DNA of 64,000 nt. Source: Cannabis sativa. Taxonomy: Eukaryota; Streptophyta; Magnoliopsida; Rosales; Cannabaceae. The position numbers and the translations under genes are program-made. Shown piece after piece: positions 49,320-60,137 of the stretch. How positions within the stretch are numbered: position 1 is the stretch's first letter; each line of letters begins with the position of its first letter. The notes under the pieces are model-generated. The model saw nothing but the letters and a program-made list of their open reading frames with translations. It was not told the DNA's origin and did not search any database. Location of the stretch: NCBI RefSeq assembly GCF_029168945.1, contig NC_083604.1, positions 6,130,812 to 6,194,811 on the forward strand, written 5' to 3'.

Positions 49320-50933
49320 ATGGTGAGAACCAAGAATTTAGGGCACACTAAAAAATTAGAAGAAACCGTTCCAACTCCTTCTAGTGCAACCCCTGCTGCC
49401 TCAGTTCCTCCTCCTGCTATTGCAAAGCCTGGAGATTCATCGCTTCCCCAGCGTGAATCTCAAGCCGTGAAGCCAAAACGTCCACCCAAGCAAGTTGCTC
49501 GCAAATCGGTAAGGCCCTATCGCACCTGGACTTCCTCATCTGAATCCTCTAAGGAATCTCCTCCTCCATTGGCTGTTCCTCCTCCTGCTGCATCAATGGC
49601 TGGCACCACTCCAACAGGCCCTTCCAATCGAACTCGAGCCCAGCAAGCCTCGGCTGAGAAAGATCTTCAAGCCTCTCAATCTCGAGAGAAGACTGTTCCT
49701 CCAGCCAAGAAGAAACTCAAGACTAATCCTCCCTCGGCTTCCTCGAGTTCCCATTCAGAAGAAGAGGATCCAATGGAAGTCTCTTCAGACAAATCAGTAT
49801 CTCTGCATACTGAGAAGGACAGTGAAGACACAGAAGTCGAGCCAGAGCCTCGTCGTTCAAAAACTGCTTCTGCAGCAAAGGCCTCTGCTACTGCCAAAGG
49901 CAAGACATCTGGTAATATCCCTTCCTCTCTTTCTGGCTGTCCTACTTTTTATTATCGAGACAATGAGCGTGACTGGAATCTATATGCAACCCGTAAGTTT
50001 GAAAGTGAGAGGAATTATGATTTGCATGCCCATCGTGTTTATGGTATTGTAAAGTACATTCAATTTCATCAATGGGAAAACACTCTTACTGGTTTCATTC
50101 GATTCATTGCAAACATTATTAAGGAGTTTTATGCTAATCTTACTGATGATTTCCTTGATGAGAACTCTAGACTTTATCGGAGAGTTTATGTTAGGGGTCA
50201 TTGGTTCTCGTTTTCTGAAAGGGACATTGCTCAGGCTCTGCAATTGCCTGAGAATGTATCCAATGCTGTGATGTCCATGGATCGTGAGTTGATGCACTCT
50301 GAACTCACTGGTGCTCGTTCAGAATTGAAACCAGGGGAGAGTCTTCGAATCACTCACCTCACTTTTGCTCATGCTTCCCTTAAGCGGTTTGCACTAAGCA
50401 ATTGGGTTCCAAATTCTAACAAGACCGTGGTGTCTCAAGAAGTGGCTACACTCCTATACCGCATCACTTCTGGAACTTCCATTGATCTAGCCTCTCATAT
50501 TCTAAACCAGATTGTCTCCTTCCGAAGAGGTAAAAAGCCAACCTTCAAACTTGTATTTCCAAATCTAATCTATAAGGTTTTATCTTCTCAGAAGAATGTG
50601 GCCCAAGCACATGAAACACTTGAACCTCCCATCACTGGACCTACTTTCCAACCCTCTGAATACTTTGATGGTGTGTTTCAAAAACGGCCAAAGGCCGAGG
50701 CCGCCGCTTCTTCGCCGGTGCAAGTTCAGCTGCAGCAGAACTCCTGGAAGTCAAGTCTGATCTTCAGAATGTGTACACTCGTCTTGAAGCAATGGCAGAT
50801 GTCCAGCATAGCATGTCCAGGCAATTGTCCACTTTGGTTAAACTCTACAAAGATTAAAGTGCTTTTCGTCTGTCTCTTTTTAATTAACCTTTGGTCTATT
50901 TTTTGCTCTTTGTTTACTTTGGCCCTTCGATAA
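49320..50933 (+). pseudogene. Sirevirus envelope-like ORF (frameshifted near its C-terminus)
   Basis: The third ORF typical of Sireviruses; its function is not established. Start chosen at MVRTKNLGHTKK (49320); an in-frame Met lies at 49275. Residues 1 to about 200 are Pro/Ser/Ala/Lys/Glu-rich and disordered, followed by a folded domain (FYYRDNERDWNLYATRKFES, HRVYGIVKYIQFHQW, RLYRRVYVRGHWFSFSERDI, ALQLPENV) of the putative plant transposon protein type shared with other plant retroelement extra ORFs. After about 50700 the open frame turns into unlikely sequence. In a neighbouring frame a heptad stretch (AELLEVKSDLQNVYTRLEAM, then QLSTLVKLYKD) runs to a TAA at 50855-50857, so a 1-2 bp indel near 50700-50735 has separated the original coiled-coil end. 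No strong membrane helix in the true frame. Confidence 0.82.
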
Positions 50934-51178
50934 ACAAAAAGGGGGAGAGATATTTATTTTTTGGTTTGTTGCCCAACTCTGGACCCTTTTTCCAGGGGGA
51001 GTTGTGGTTTGTTAGTACTTGTGAACTTAATGATTAAAGTTATCATGTTTTTGTTTTTATTATGATATTCGATTGTGTTACTCAGGGGGAGTAGTATCTT
51101 TTGCTCTTGCTAACTTTGCTTTGCAGGTACTTTATGGTAAAAATTATTTTGTTCATCTAAAGTGCCAAAGGCGGAGAT
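50934..51178 (+). promoter_or_regulatory. Multiple polypurine tracts before the 3' LTR
   Basis: AAAAAGGGGGAGAG (about 50936-50949), AGGGGGAG (50994-51001), AGGGGGAG (51084-51091) and the LTR-adjacent AAAGGCGGAGA (about 51167-51177). Repeated upstream PPTs are a described Sirevirus trait; only the last adjoins the LTR and would prime plus-strand synthesis of its start. Confidence 0.85.
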
Positions 51179-52362
51179 TGTAAAGTCTTTTTTTGGCAAG
51201 TTAAGTGACAAAATAATTTTTCCTTTTTATGGTAAGATTGCCATGCATTCAGTTTCGAATTCTTACCTCTTTTATTCGGTTATTAGTTGCCATTTTCCTT
51301 GTTTGGAAAGTTGCACTTTCAGCTGAACTTTCCTTTGTTGAAAACTTCTCAAAAGAGAAGGAATTCTCTTTTGGAAAGTTGTCTTTTTTAGGGAAACTTT
51401 GTTTATTGCCTTTTCCTTATTGATTTCGATTGTATCTTGATACAATCAAAATATCTAATCTGTTTTTGGCAGGAATCAAGCATTAAAAGAAGATCGGACC
51501 CGATTTTAGTAAGTTTCCCGTTTCTGGGCAGATCTGCTTCGTCAGCATCCGAATCTGATGCTACAGATCGTGTTTCTTTTGGAAAGTTTTTGTACAGCTG
51601 CTAATTCGAACTTGTGGTTGCCTCTTTGGTTTCTATGATCTATAAATAGAGCCTAGAGAGCAACCATTCGAATTACCTCTTCCATTATTCATTTTCTACA
51701 TTTATCTTTTGAGAGAAGAGAGTCTTTCTTTGTTTTGTGAGAGCCTAGTTGTTCATCTAGGTTCTAGTTGTTCTATTTCTGTTCTTACTCTATCCTAGAG
51801 GTTGTGAAGAACTACTTGACTGAATAAGAGATTGGTCTTCGGGAGAAGACTTGATAAAGCCTTACTTCGGGAGGAAGTAAGCACTTGGTCTTCGGGAGAA
51901 GACTTGTTGAAGCCTTACTTCGGGAGGAAGTAAGCACTTGGTCTTCGGGAGAAGACTTGTTGAAGCCTTACTTCGGGAGGAAGTAAGCACTCACACTTCA
52001 AAGACGAAGGGAGTTCGGGCTTGAAGGTGTTTCAAGAAGTCAAATTCATAAATTGGATTATAAAGGATTGCGGCAATACTTTAGAGGGAGTCTAAACTTG
52101 TTTAAGTCAATTGTCTTTGTAATTTTGATACTTTATTAATTGATTTCATTCTCTGGGCGTGGCCCCGTGGACTAGGAGTGTTTGGGAGAACACTGATACC
52201 ACATATAAATCTCTTGTGTCAAGTTATTTATTTTTTCTGCAAATATTTTATATTCCGCCTGTTCAGTTTTGCTGTAGCAGAATTACTTTCTGCTGCTGCA
52301 AACGCATACAGTTTTTATATTTTCTTATATACAACTGACATTTGCAAAAACACGGTTTTTCA
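51179..52362 (+). repeat. Sirevirus 3' LTR
   Basis: 1184 bp, the same length as the 5' LTR; TATA-like TATAAATAG at 51641-51649 and the 53 bp array at 51832-51990. Differences from the 5' LTR are scattered, except for a dense patch near 52270-52310. Confidence 0.95.
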
Positions 52363-52534
52363 AGTTTCTTGAATTATTTTATTCTTTTGCAATTGTAAAA
52401 AGTATTGATTTGCCAAATAGTATCATAAATATAATTTAGTGGTAATTAATCCAATTTCCTGTGGTTCGACCTCATTTGCGTGAGTTTACTACTTGATTGT
52501 GTGCACTTGCGTATTGTCTATAAATTTCGTAACA

Positions 52535-53202
52535 GCTTGGTAGCTTTTGTTTGGTAGAGAGACACCTTCAGAAGAACGCAATACCTAAAAGTATGTTCAG
52601 AGTGAAAGTCTGGAAGGCTATGTATGTCTGAATGTTACATTTGGTAGTGTTTTCCCCATCATGAGCTTCCTTTAGCAAAACCTCTTCTAGAGCCTTGTTG
52701 GTCCTTAGAATGTTCACTCTGACTTTGTAAAACCCCGCAACCTCGACCAATAAAGGAACATAAAAGGAACAGTACAAAGACCTTAATAATTGGTGTTTAA
52801 CATGTTAAGGTATTTGCATTTCCCATTTTTTATTGCCACCAATTTTTCCCATTAATATTTAAATTCTATGAATATCTGTACATAAGTTTGTTGTAGAGTT
52901 TTCATCCCTAAAATATATAAACATAGAAATACTAATCACAAGTCTACCATTAATTCAAACCAAAAGACGACTTTAAAGAAGATATATAAATATGATGAAT
53001 TTATCAGCAAAATTGAATTGACAAAAGTGTTTTATTTTTCTTCCTTTTCCATTACATCTTCGTAGCTTTTTAAATAGAATTTGCTATTATGTCCCGTATA
53101 ATTTACGCAGAAGACGATGACTTGAACTTGTCTAACCCTAATTAATGTTCGTAACAAATATTATACATAATTATATAAAAGAAGAGTGCTATCCTCAACC
53201 TA
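52535..53202. other. Intergenic DNA, no supported gene
   Basis: A 69-codon minus frame at 52568-52777 has no recognised motif. The first bases after the LTR (GCTTG) would be the right target duplication of the old gypsy element; no left partner was found. Confidence 0.45.
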
Positions 53203-53551
53203 GTTATAATTTCTTAGTCAATCTTCACGCTCGAAAATACATGTCGGAATATTTTTTTTTTAATTTTTTTTTCCCGGGGGTGTTCGTTATGCTTACAACA
53301 CCATCTCTGTAAAATTTTTAAAAAAATTTTGAATAGTTTACAATGTCGAAAATACGTTTGAAGTTTTTTGAACCCGCGTGGTAAACTGGAATATCAAGAA
53401 CTCTGTTTTTTATACTATAAACTATTTGGAATTTTTTAAAAATTTACGAGAATGATTCTGTAACTATAACGAATACCGCTATAAAAAAAAAATTAAAAAA
53501 AATATTTTCGCATGTAATTTCGAACGTAAAAATTGACTGAAAAATTGTAAT
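53203..53551. mobile_element. MITE-like element with about 120 bp inverted arms
   Basis: The two halves are imperfect reverse complements over almost their whole length. Left-arm words TTATAATTTCTTAGTCAATC, CGAAAATACATG, GGTGTTCGTTATG and TTGAATAGTTTA recur as complements in the right arm (TAAACTATTTGGAA, ATAACGAATACC, CATGTAATTTCG, GATTGACT-like, TTGTAA). No ORF. Ends and TSD not resolved. Confidence 0.7.
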
Positions 53552-53736
53552 AAGAAGCTGTAATATATATTATATATAATTTTTCTTTAATGGTAACAGT
53601 ACCATACCACGCGTATATACATGTATATATATAATCTCATGCATGCCAAGAATTCATCAAGTTGTTTTGCTATTAATAAATAAGTGAAAGATCGAATATA
53701 AATAAAGTATTGATATATATATATATATATAAACAC

Positions 53737-55592
53737 ATGTATGTGAGTATGGTTCATTTTGTTCGTTTCATGGTTGGCATATTTCTTGTGGCTTTCATAA
53801 TTCTGATGATGATGCAGCTCAACACAGTCCATGCCGTAGGTTTGTTCATCATCACAACTACTGCTTCTTTCTTTTCCGTACATGAATATATATGCATATA
53901 TATGGTTTTAATTAGCAGTAAAAATCATTTAGAAATTTATAAATTAATTATATTGTAAGTTAATATATAGTATATGTTATAAATTCCCATGTCAATTATA
54001 TTTTATTATGTCTTTGGGTATATACTTTTTTTTTTCTTTATGGAATAAGTTGGAAGTAAATGATCGAAATAGGATCTCTCAAACATAATATATTGCTCAT
54101 TAATTTTCCCTCTCCTAAACTAAAGAAAATTCTACTGTGGGGAGGTTTTTATATTTTTAGCTTTTAAAAAATTATTACTAGCTAAAATTTTCTTGTATAT
54201 ATTTTCAGTCATGACATTTATTATTTTATTAAAAAAATAATTAGAATAATTTATTATGTGAAAAAAAAAACAATGTTTAAACATTTAACTATATAGGTGC
54301 AAAAAGAAACAAATAAGAGTATAATTGAATCTTTGAACTCTGTTTTAACATAATATATATATATATATATATACTAGGTGATTGTTACGTGCCAAGCCAC
54401 GTAGTGTTAGTTTTATTTAATATTTTAGTTTTTTATTTGAATTAATAATTAAAATAGTATAATTATTTAAACGATTTGTTTTATAAAAATAAAATATGTG
54501 TCAGTATATTTAGTAAGTAAAATATAGTTGTGTTATAATAATGTATGTTATTAATAGTAAAATGTACATTAATCTTCTAATTGAAAAAAGTTCTATTATC
54601 TCATTTCATATCTAATAATAGCTACACAACTATATATTTATAGACTTTCACATTCTTTGCAAATTACTAATAAGCACCAATAATATTTTCATATTCTAAT
54701 ATTTTTCAACCTTCTCCTCTTGGTGGTAAAATTAAAAATAAAACTAAAAATAAGCACAAACATATAAGGTAAATACTAATTACAGCCCATTTTATCTTTT
54801 TTATTATTATTATTTTTTTAAGCCCAAGCCCAAAAATCTCTAAGCCAAGACAATCAATCTTCTTTTATATTATCTTTTCTAAATATTTTATCTATATTTT
54901 TCTTTTTTAAAAAATAAATAAAAAATTATTAATATTCTCCCAAGATAGGTTTGTTAGAGAGATATGTGGCTAAGATGATTTTTTTAATTTAAAAAGAGAT
55001 TATTAATATTTAAAAGATTGTTTAATTTTTTGGGTTTAATTATTGGGTTTATTTTTTAACCGGAGATCAAACCTAATCGTTAAATTTAACAGAATATTCT
55101 TTTATTTTTAAGTATATTCTGTTAAACCAAGAAATGCCGTTAGATAGGCACTTTTAATATATAAAGATATATATATATATTATTCAAAAAAAATTCAAAA
55201 ACAGTTAAATTAAATATATAACAAAATTCGTAGTCACTGACGGAGCTGTTTGGAGACTATGTGAGGTTGTAACCCTCCCCAAATTTTTTTTCTTTTCTTC
55301 ATGTTTTCATATAATTAGGTAAAAAAGAAAATTATATATAATTATTACTAATTTTCTCCTTCCCCTCCCCCAATTTTTTTCCTTTGCAGTTTGCCCTAGT
55401 GTATGTATTCTACCTGTCATTGAAAGTGGTGTCTCTATTATAATTTAATTTGTCATAAATTATTAATAGTTGTTTTGTAAATTATCAATTAACTAAGAGC
55501 CAAAACAATGTGCAGATTTTAAGAGCCCTCCACCGCCACCTCGAGGACCTCCAGCTCCAGGAGTGAGGCGTTCTCCAACTTTACATTTTTAG
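53737..55592 (+). CDS. Putative small secreted proline-rich peptide, 2 exons
   Basis: Exon 1 (53737-53839) encodes MYVSMVHFVRFMVGIFLVAF and a further hydrophobic stretch ending NTVHAV, a plausible signal peptide cut after VHA; a second in-frame Met lies at 53749. A G|GTTTGT donor at 53840 and a GCAG acceptor at 55514-55515 join in phase to exon 2 (55516-55592), which encodes DFKSPPPPPRGPPAPGVRRS and PTLHF, then TAG. The product is 59 residues, with a mature part of about 26. The layout (signal peptide plus a short Pro/Gly/Arg-rich basic end) resembles plant peptide hormone precursors, but it does not clearly match CLE, CEP, IDA or PIP motifs. The 1.68 kb intron and flanking transposons make a chance frame possible. 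Confidence 0.35.
54365..55170. repeat. Unresolved repeat-like segment in the putative intron
   Basis: Starts after a TA microsatellite with CTAGGTGATTGTTACGTGCC and contains the short palindromic pair GTGCCAAGCCACG. AAATGCCGTTAGATAGGCAC occurs near its end, followed by more TA repeats. It looks like a dispersed repeat (possibly Helitron-like), but no diagnostic ends were found. Confidence 0.3.
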
Positions 55593-55604
55593 TTGCTTAG
55601 AGCA

Positions 55605-55982
55605 TGTCTTAGAGATATTAGTTTGGTTATGTATAGAGGTTGTTATAGTCTGTTATTGTTATATGTAGTTAATTATAGTAGTTATTTTTACTGTTTTGTC
55701 CTAACTAACTCAGCTGCTACCAGTTGGAGTTTGTTGTATTTTCTTACTGTATAAATACTCCTTTGATTATTAATAAAGATTCAATTCTCTGCATCAAAAC
55801 TTTCTCCTCTATTTTTGTTTTCTTTCTTTCTTCTTTGTTTTTCTTTTTCTTCCATTGATAATCACCATGGTTAGAACTCGAGCTATTAGATCTAGAAATT
55901 TTGGCCAAACTCCTCTGTCAGATACTTCTTCCACACTTCCAGATGCTCCATCAATAGATCCATCGATCATTCCTCTACTTTC
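55605..55982 (+). mobile_element. Possible short LTR plus start of a retroelement ORF
   Basis: A TGTCTTAGAGATATTAG to TCTCTGCATCA segment with TATAAATACTCC and AATAAAGATTC near its end has LTR-like layout. It is followed by an open frame from 55867, MVRTRAIRSRNFGQTPLSDT, continuing Ser/Pro-rich. The frame is cut at 55983 by the copia LTR. No primer-binding site was seen, so it could equally be the first exon of a host gene. Confidence 0.3.
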
Positions 55983-56886
55983 TGTAGGATTTTTTCTTGT
56001 CTTCCAAGAATACCCCCTACACCAACTCAATGTCAATCAAAACGACATGGACAAAACTGTCCAAGAAAAATTAAACACAAAATTAAACTAAACGACCAAG
56101 AAACCAAGTCGTTTCCTCCTGCACGACAAATCGTTTAACCAAAACGATTTGTCGTTCAACAAAATCAGGCAAAATGAGCTAACCCTAGCTCAGAATTGCC
56201 AAAGAACCTTCGAGAGTTTGAACCAAACTCTCTCTCTCTCTCTGGTTCTCGAACCCTAGAACCAGATCTCCTTCTCGATCAAACCAGATCGATTTCCCCA
56301 GAAATTTTCCCAGAAATAAGCACAAACACATACATACACAAGATCAAAAGTAAAACAGTAAAGAGAGATTAGAAAAACAAACACAGGAGTTATAAAGGTT
56401 TGCCCTAAATCCAGGGATACGTCCTCTTTTGAGCTCGCCTTAAAGAACGATCTCAGATCTGCACATTAATGGTGAATCTTACATCAGGTGAGAAATCCAA
56501 GTCACAACTCGACTGGTATTTCTGATATTTCTCTCGATTATTTCTGTTCTGTGTTTTTCTTTGGTTCTCACTAACACTCTCTTTCTTTTCTTTGCATGTA
56601 CAACTAAAACAACAACTTTGAGAGCTCCTCTCTCAATCCTGGGTCTTCTGCTTTCTGGTATCTCTCAACTCGAGAGATTGGTAAGCCTCTGCTCCCTCTT
56701 TTATAGCTTTAGGTTTAGTGTAAAGTGTGTAACAAAATTTCTGTTGCAAAACAGAAATTTAGTTACACTAGGTTGTTGATTGTTGTTTTGTCTGGTGAGT
56801 GAGTAAAGTCACGAGCCTTTTATTTGTATTTTTATCTTCTTTGTAAAACTGTAAAACAAGTGGTCCAGGGGAGATCTAATTTAACA
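55983..56886 (-). repeat. 3' LTR of a Tork-like copia element
   Basis: 904 bp; in element sense it starts TGTTAAATTAGATCTCCCC and ends AAATCCTACA. Directly before it (56887-56907) is the purine tract ending AAGGTGGAAAT. The 5' LTR of this element is not in the window. Confidence 0.8.
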
Positions 56887-56967
56887 ATTTCCACCTTAGA
56901 TTTCTCCTGGGACACTTGTTCTTATAGTGCATCATTCTTCAAGGGTCTTAGCTCATAGTGGTAATGG

Positions 56968-57762
56968 TCATCCACCATTTCCAACCCCTAATAAGTCCAT
57001 GCAGTGCTTGAACTTGGTTAGGGGTAGCACCTTAGTACCAATATCAGATGGGTTCTCTTTTGTTGGGACCTTTTCTATCTGAACAATTCCTTTTGTCACT
57101 TTATCTCGTATAAAGTGATACTTTATTTCCACATGTTTGGTCCTGTCATGAAAGACAGGATTTTTGCATAAGTGGATACAACTTTGGCTATCAGAGTAGA
57201 CAATAGGTTCTTCATTAAGTAGCTTTAGTTCTTCTAGTAGTCCTTTAAGCCAAATAGCTTCTTTAATTGCTTCAGTTACAGCTACATACTCAGATTCTGT
57301 TGTAGATAATGCTACCACAGGCTGCAGTTGTACCTTCCAATTGATGCAATTCCCCCAAAGTGTAAAGAAATAGGCAAAGGTAGATTTCCTACTATCTCTG
57401 TCACCTGCATAGTCTGCATCACTGTACCCAGTGATCATTCTGCTCTTGTCCCTTCTTTTGTAGTTTAATCCAACTTCTGTAGATCCCACTAAGTATCTGA
57501 ACAACCATTTCATTGCTTCCCAGTGTTGCTTACCTGGGTTTGCCATGTACTTATTGAGTACACTAATGGCATAGGCTAAATCAGGTCTAGTACTGACCAT
57601 TAGGTACATAACTGATCTCACAGCACTAGAATAGGGCACTTCACTCATTGCTTCCTTTTCTGCTACAGTTTTAAGACATTGGTCTTTGCTTAAGTAGTAC
57701 TGATTGGTCATAGTTGCTTAGTTTGCTTGGCACTTGTCATAGAAAAGTTTTCTATGACTTTC
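56968..57762 (-). pseudogene. Copia RNase H and RT end (Tork-like)
   Basis: The open frame 56968-57711 contains MTNQYYLSKDQ, YSSAVRSVMYLMVSTRPDLA, GYSDADYAGDRDSRKST, LSTTESEYVAVTEA, YSDSQSCIHLCKNP, RTKHVEIKYHFIRD and the C-terminal GVGNGG. The bases at 57712-57762 continue as ENFSMTSAKQTKQL, out of frame by one base near 57710. It was joined to the RT at 61043-61540 before the solo LTR inserted at the CTTTC site. Confidence 0.9.
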
Positions 57763-58773
57763 TGTTGGATTTTGTGCCCTAATAAAACCCATTACAATCT
57801 AATCTGATTAGTTATCAATTTAAGAGATTTGAAGTGATTTATGTTAACATATATTTTTCATGCTTATGGTTTAATATATATATTTAATATATGCACAAAA
57901 TCAGTTAAGTCCAGAACATATATTTATTCACAATTACAGTATTGTCAACATAGTGGAATGTGATTGTGATTATATGATTCAAAAGACTAAGTCCCTGTTT
58001 CATCAGTGTTTTGGATTTACACTGATGTGATAATCAGCGATGAAGTATACTTACACTTGGAGTAAGTGTTATGTTCTTTTCAAAACATTGGTAAAGTATA
58101 CTAGTTTCGAATGTATGGAGTATACATTGGACTGGACCGATATTGAACTTAGTCAAGGTATTATAAACTTATCGTTGTGTCTTTCCAAGTCAATATCACT
58201 AGTTTATCTTAGATCAAAAGAATCTAAATCCTGATATGCTTAGGCTCAATCTCAGAAGTGTTATTCATGTTCTTTGATTTATTAGTTAAGCCTACTTTTG
58301 GGTCAGGGCGATACGTATATTTTGGGAACATGATAGTATGATTGAGTGGGAGCACTGAACATAAATATGGAATCTATAACTTCTAATGGTGTATAGAAGT
58401 CAAGTGATGATTCCCTTTGAGCTTAGCTAAATAGAAGTAAATGGATGAGCTCTTGTTTCAGTGATTATATCTTAGTTCACTAAAACATCATTTACAGGTA
58501 GCTAAGTTTTTTAAGGGGCCAAATACATTGAGGGGTGAAACGGTAAATTTGTCCCTTCTCGGTGTAAATCATCTATATAGAGGATCTTTGATCAAATTAA
58601 GATTATAACGATGGTTAAATGTGATAACGTATCTATATCGTGGAACATATAGAGCCCTCTATATAAATCTGAGAGTGCAATTCCAAGTTCTAAGAGTGGA
58701 TTCAACAAGGAATTAATAAGTTAGGGAATTTACTTGGTAAATTCGGTTCGGCTTATTGGGAGCTCAGTAATAT

Positions 58774-60137
58774 TGTTGCTGAAATTTATTAAGTACTACG
58801 CAAGTGCACGCAATCAAGTAGTATACTCACGCAGGTGAGGTCGAACCACAGGGAATTGGATTAATTACTACTAAATTATACTTATAATGCTATTTGGCAA
58901 ATCAATAATTTTTATAATTGAAATAGAATGAAAGTAATTCAAAAAATTTAAATAACACAAGTGAAAGTTGAGCAAGATGAGATAATAGGGAGGAGAATCC
59001 TGTTGTATGTTTACCTAAATTGTTAATGCTTAATTACTATCCTATTCTTGAAGTGAATGACAGATTATAAAATAATCTAGCTCTTTTCAGATCTTCTAGA
59101 TTCTAAATCACATGTTATCTAATTAATTCCTTAATTAAACTAACATGAAATCAGCATTAAGTAATAATCTACTCGTCACATAAGTCATGTAAATACTCTC
59201 GTTTCACATAGAACATCGATTATCTAAATTTTAGCATTCTCAATTCTCACTTTTCAGATTTCGAATTGAGATCATAAAGCATGCACAAGGCGATCAATCT
59301 TAAACATGAAATTAAACATAAATTAAGATAATTTCACAAACAAGAATGAAGGAATGGCAATTAAACATTAACTAGGCAAAACATTAAACAACAATCAACA
59401 TCATCCCTAAATGGGAAATTTAGTTCAGAAACAAATCCATAACCATTCCTAAGACAATATTCAACATAAAGAAATTAAAGAGGAATAGAGAAAGAAACTG
59501 TTGGTGGATTGACTCTGGATCTTCACTTTGATTTCCTCTGCCCTTCTTGCCTCTTTCTGCTGTGTTTTAGGGTTCCAAATCGCTTCCCTTGACTTCCAAT
59601 CGCAGTTTTCTATTTATATCTAATTTTTAGGGTTCGTCGGACAAAAATACCCCTGACCGTACGGACGCTCGCCGCGGCCAAAAGTGGTCTCGCCGCGGCC
59701 AAAAGTGCATCAAAAAACCACGTTTCTGCCCAGACTTTCTAGCCGCGGCCATGGAAATCTCGCCGCGGCGAGATGGAATTTTCTACTTCGATCTGTTTCA
59801 GTAAAATGATCATAACTTTCTCATACGAACTCCAAATGGGCTGATTCAAGATGCGTTAGAAAGATAAGAAAGAGATCTAAAACTTTTATGTTTTGACTTT
59901 TTCCAAAATATGATCAAAACATAGTCGAATTTAGGCTTGAAGTTTTAGCTTTATTTTCTTTTAAAATTTTCTCTATTTTATAGATCACTGTTTTCCGAAA
60001 TTTGTCCAATTTATACATTCCAAGTGTTGAAACCTGAAACCAAAGAAAACAAGCGTAATTCTGTTCCAAAAACAATAATAAAGAAGAAAAATAACTATAA
60101 AATATGACCCAAAACTTAGGCTAAAAATAGCCTAACA
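58774..60137 (-). mobile_element. Solo LTR of the Tat/Athila lineage
   Basis: 1364 bp; in LTR sense TGTTAGGCTATTTTTAGCC to TTTCAGCAACA, with perfect AATAT duplications (58769-58773 and 60138-60142). Same family as the split LTR at 39083-52534 (similar start, CATGAAATC/GATTTCATG block and GTGAGGTCGAACCACAGGG end). Confidence 0.93.
59640..59785. repeat. GCCGCGGC palindrome cluster in the solo Tat-type LTR
   Basis: About five CGCCGCGG / AGCCGCGGCC words within 145 bp, including CTCGCCGCGGCGAG. It occupies the same general part of the LTR as the GTCGCGAC cluster at 39270-39420 but with a different core. Confidence 0.8.

Larger units (their letters stand above)
42048..52362 (+). mobile_element. 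Complete Sirevirus-type copia retrotransposon
   Basis: 10,315 bp with two 1184 bp LTRs and the perfect 5 bp duplication AGTTT (42043-42047 and 52363-52367). Order: 5' LTR, primer-binding site, gag-pol in copia order (protease, integrase, RT, RNase H), a long spacer, an envelope-like ORF, repeated polypurine tracts, 3' LTR. The extra ORF and the several GGGGGAG tracts are Sirevirus hallmarks. LTRs differ at about 30 sites by eye (roughly 97% identity), so the insertion is recent and the youngest dated here. gag-pol has one nonsense and one frameshift change and the envelope-like ORF one frameshift, so this copy is probably not autonomous. Confidence 0.95.
39083..52534 (+). mobile_element. 3' LTR of the Tat/Athila-lineage element, split by two insertions
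   Basis: LTR pieces at 39083-39952, about 41845-42047 and about 52368-52534 sum to about 1.24 kb, starting TGTTAGGTTATATTTAGCC and ending TTTCGTAACA. Its end contains GTGGTTCGACCTCATTTGCG, the reverse of a word also found in the LTRs at 58774 and 63545. A TATA-like CTATATAAGG lies near 39484-39493. The pieces match the uninterrupted LTR at 58774-60137, which confirms the join points. Confidence 0.85.

Noticed and set aside
52568..52777. 69-codon minus-strand ORF beside the gypsy LTR
   Set aside because: No recognisable motif, no splice partners, and too short to support alone.
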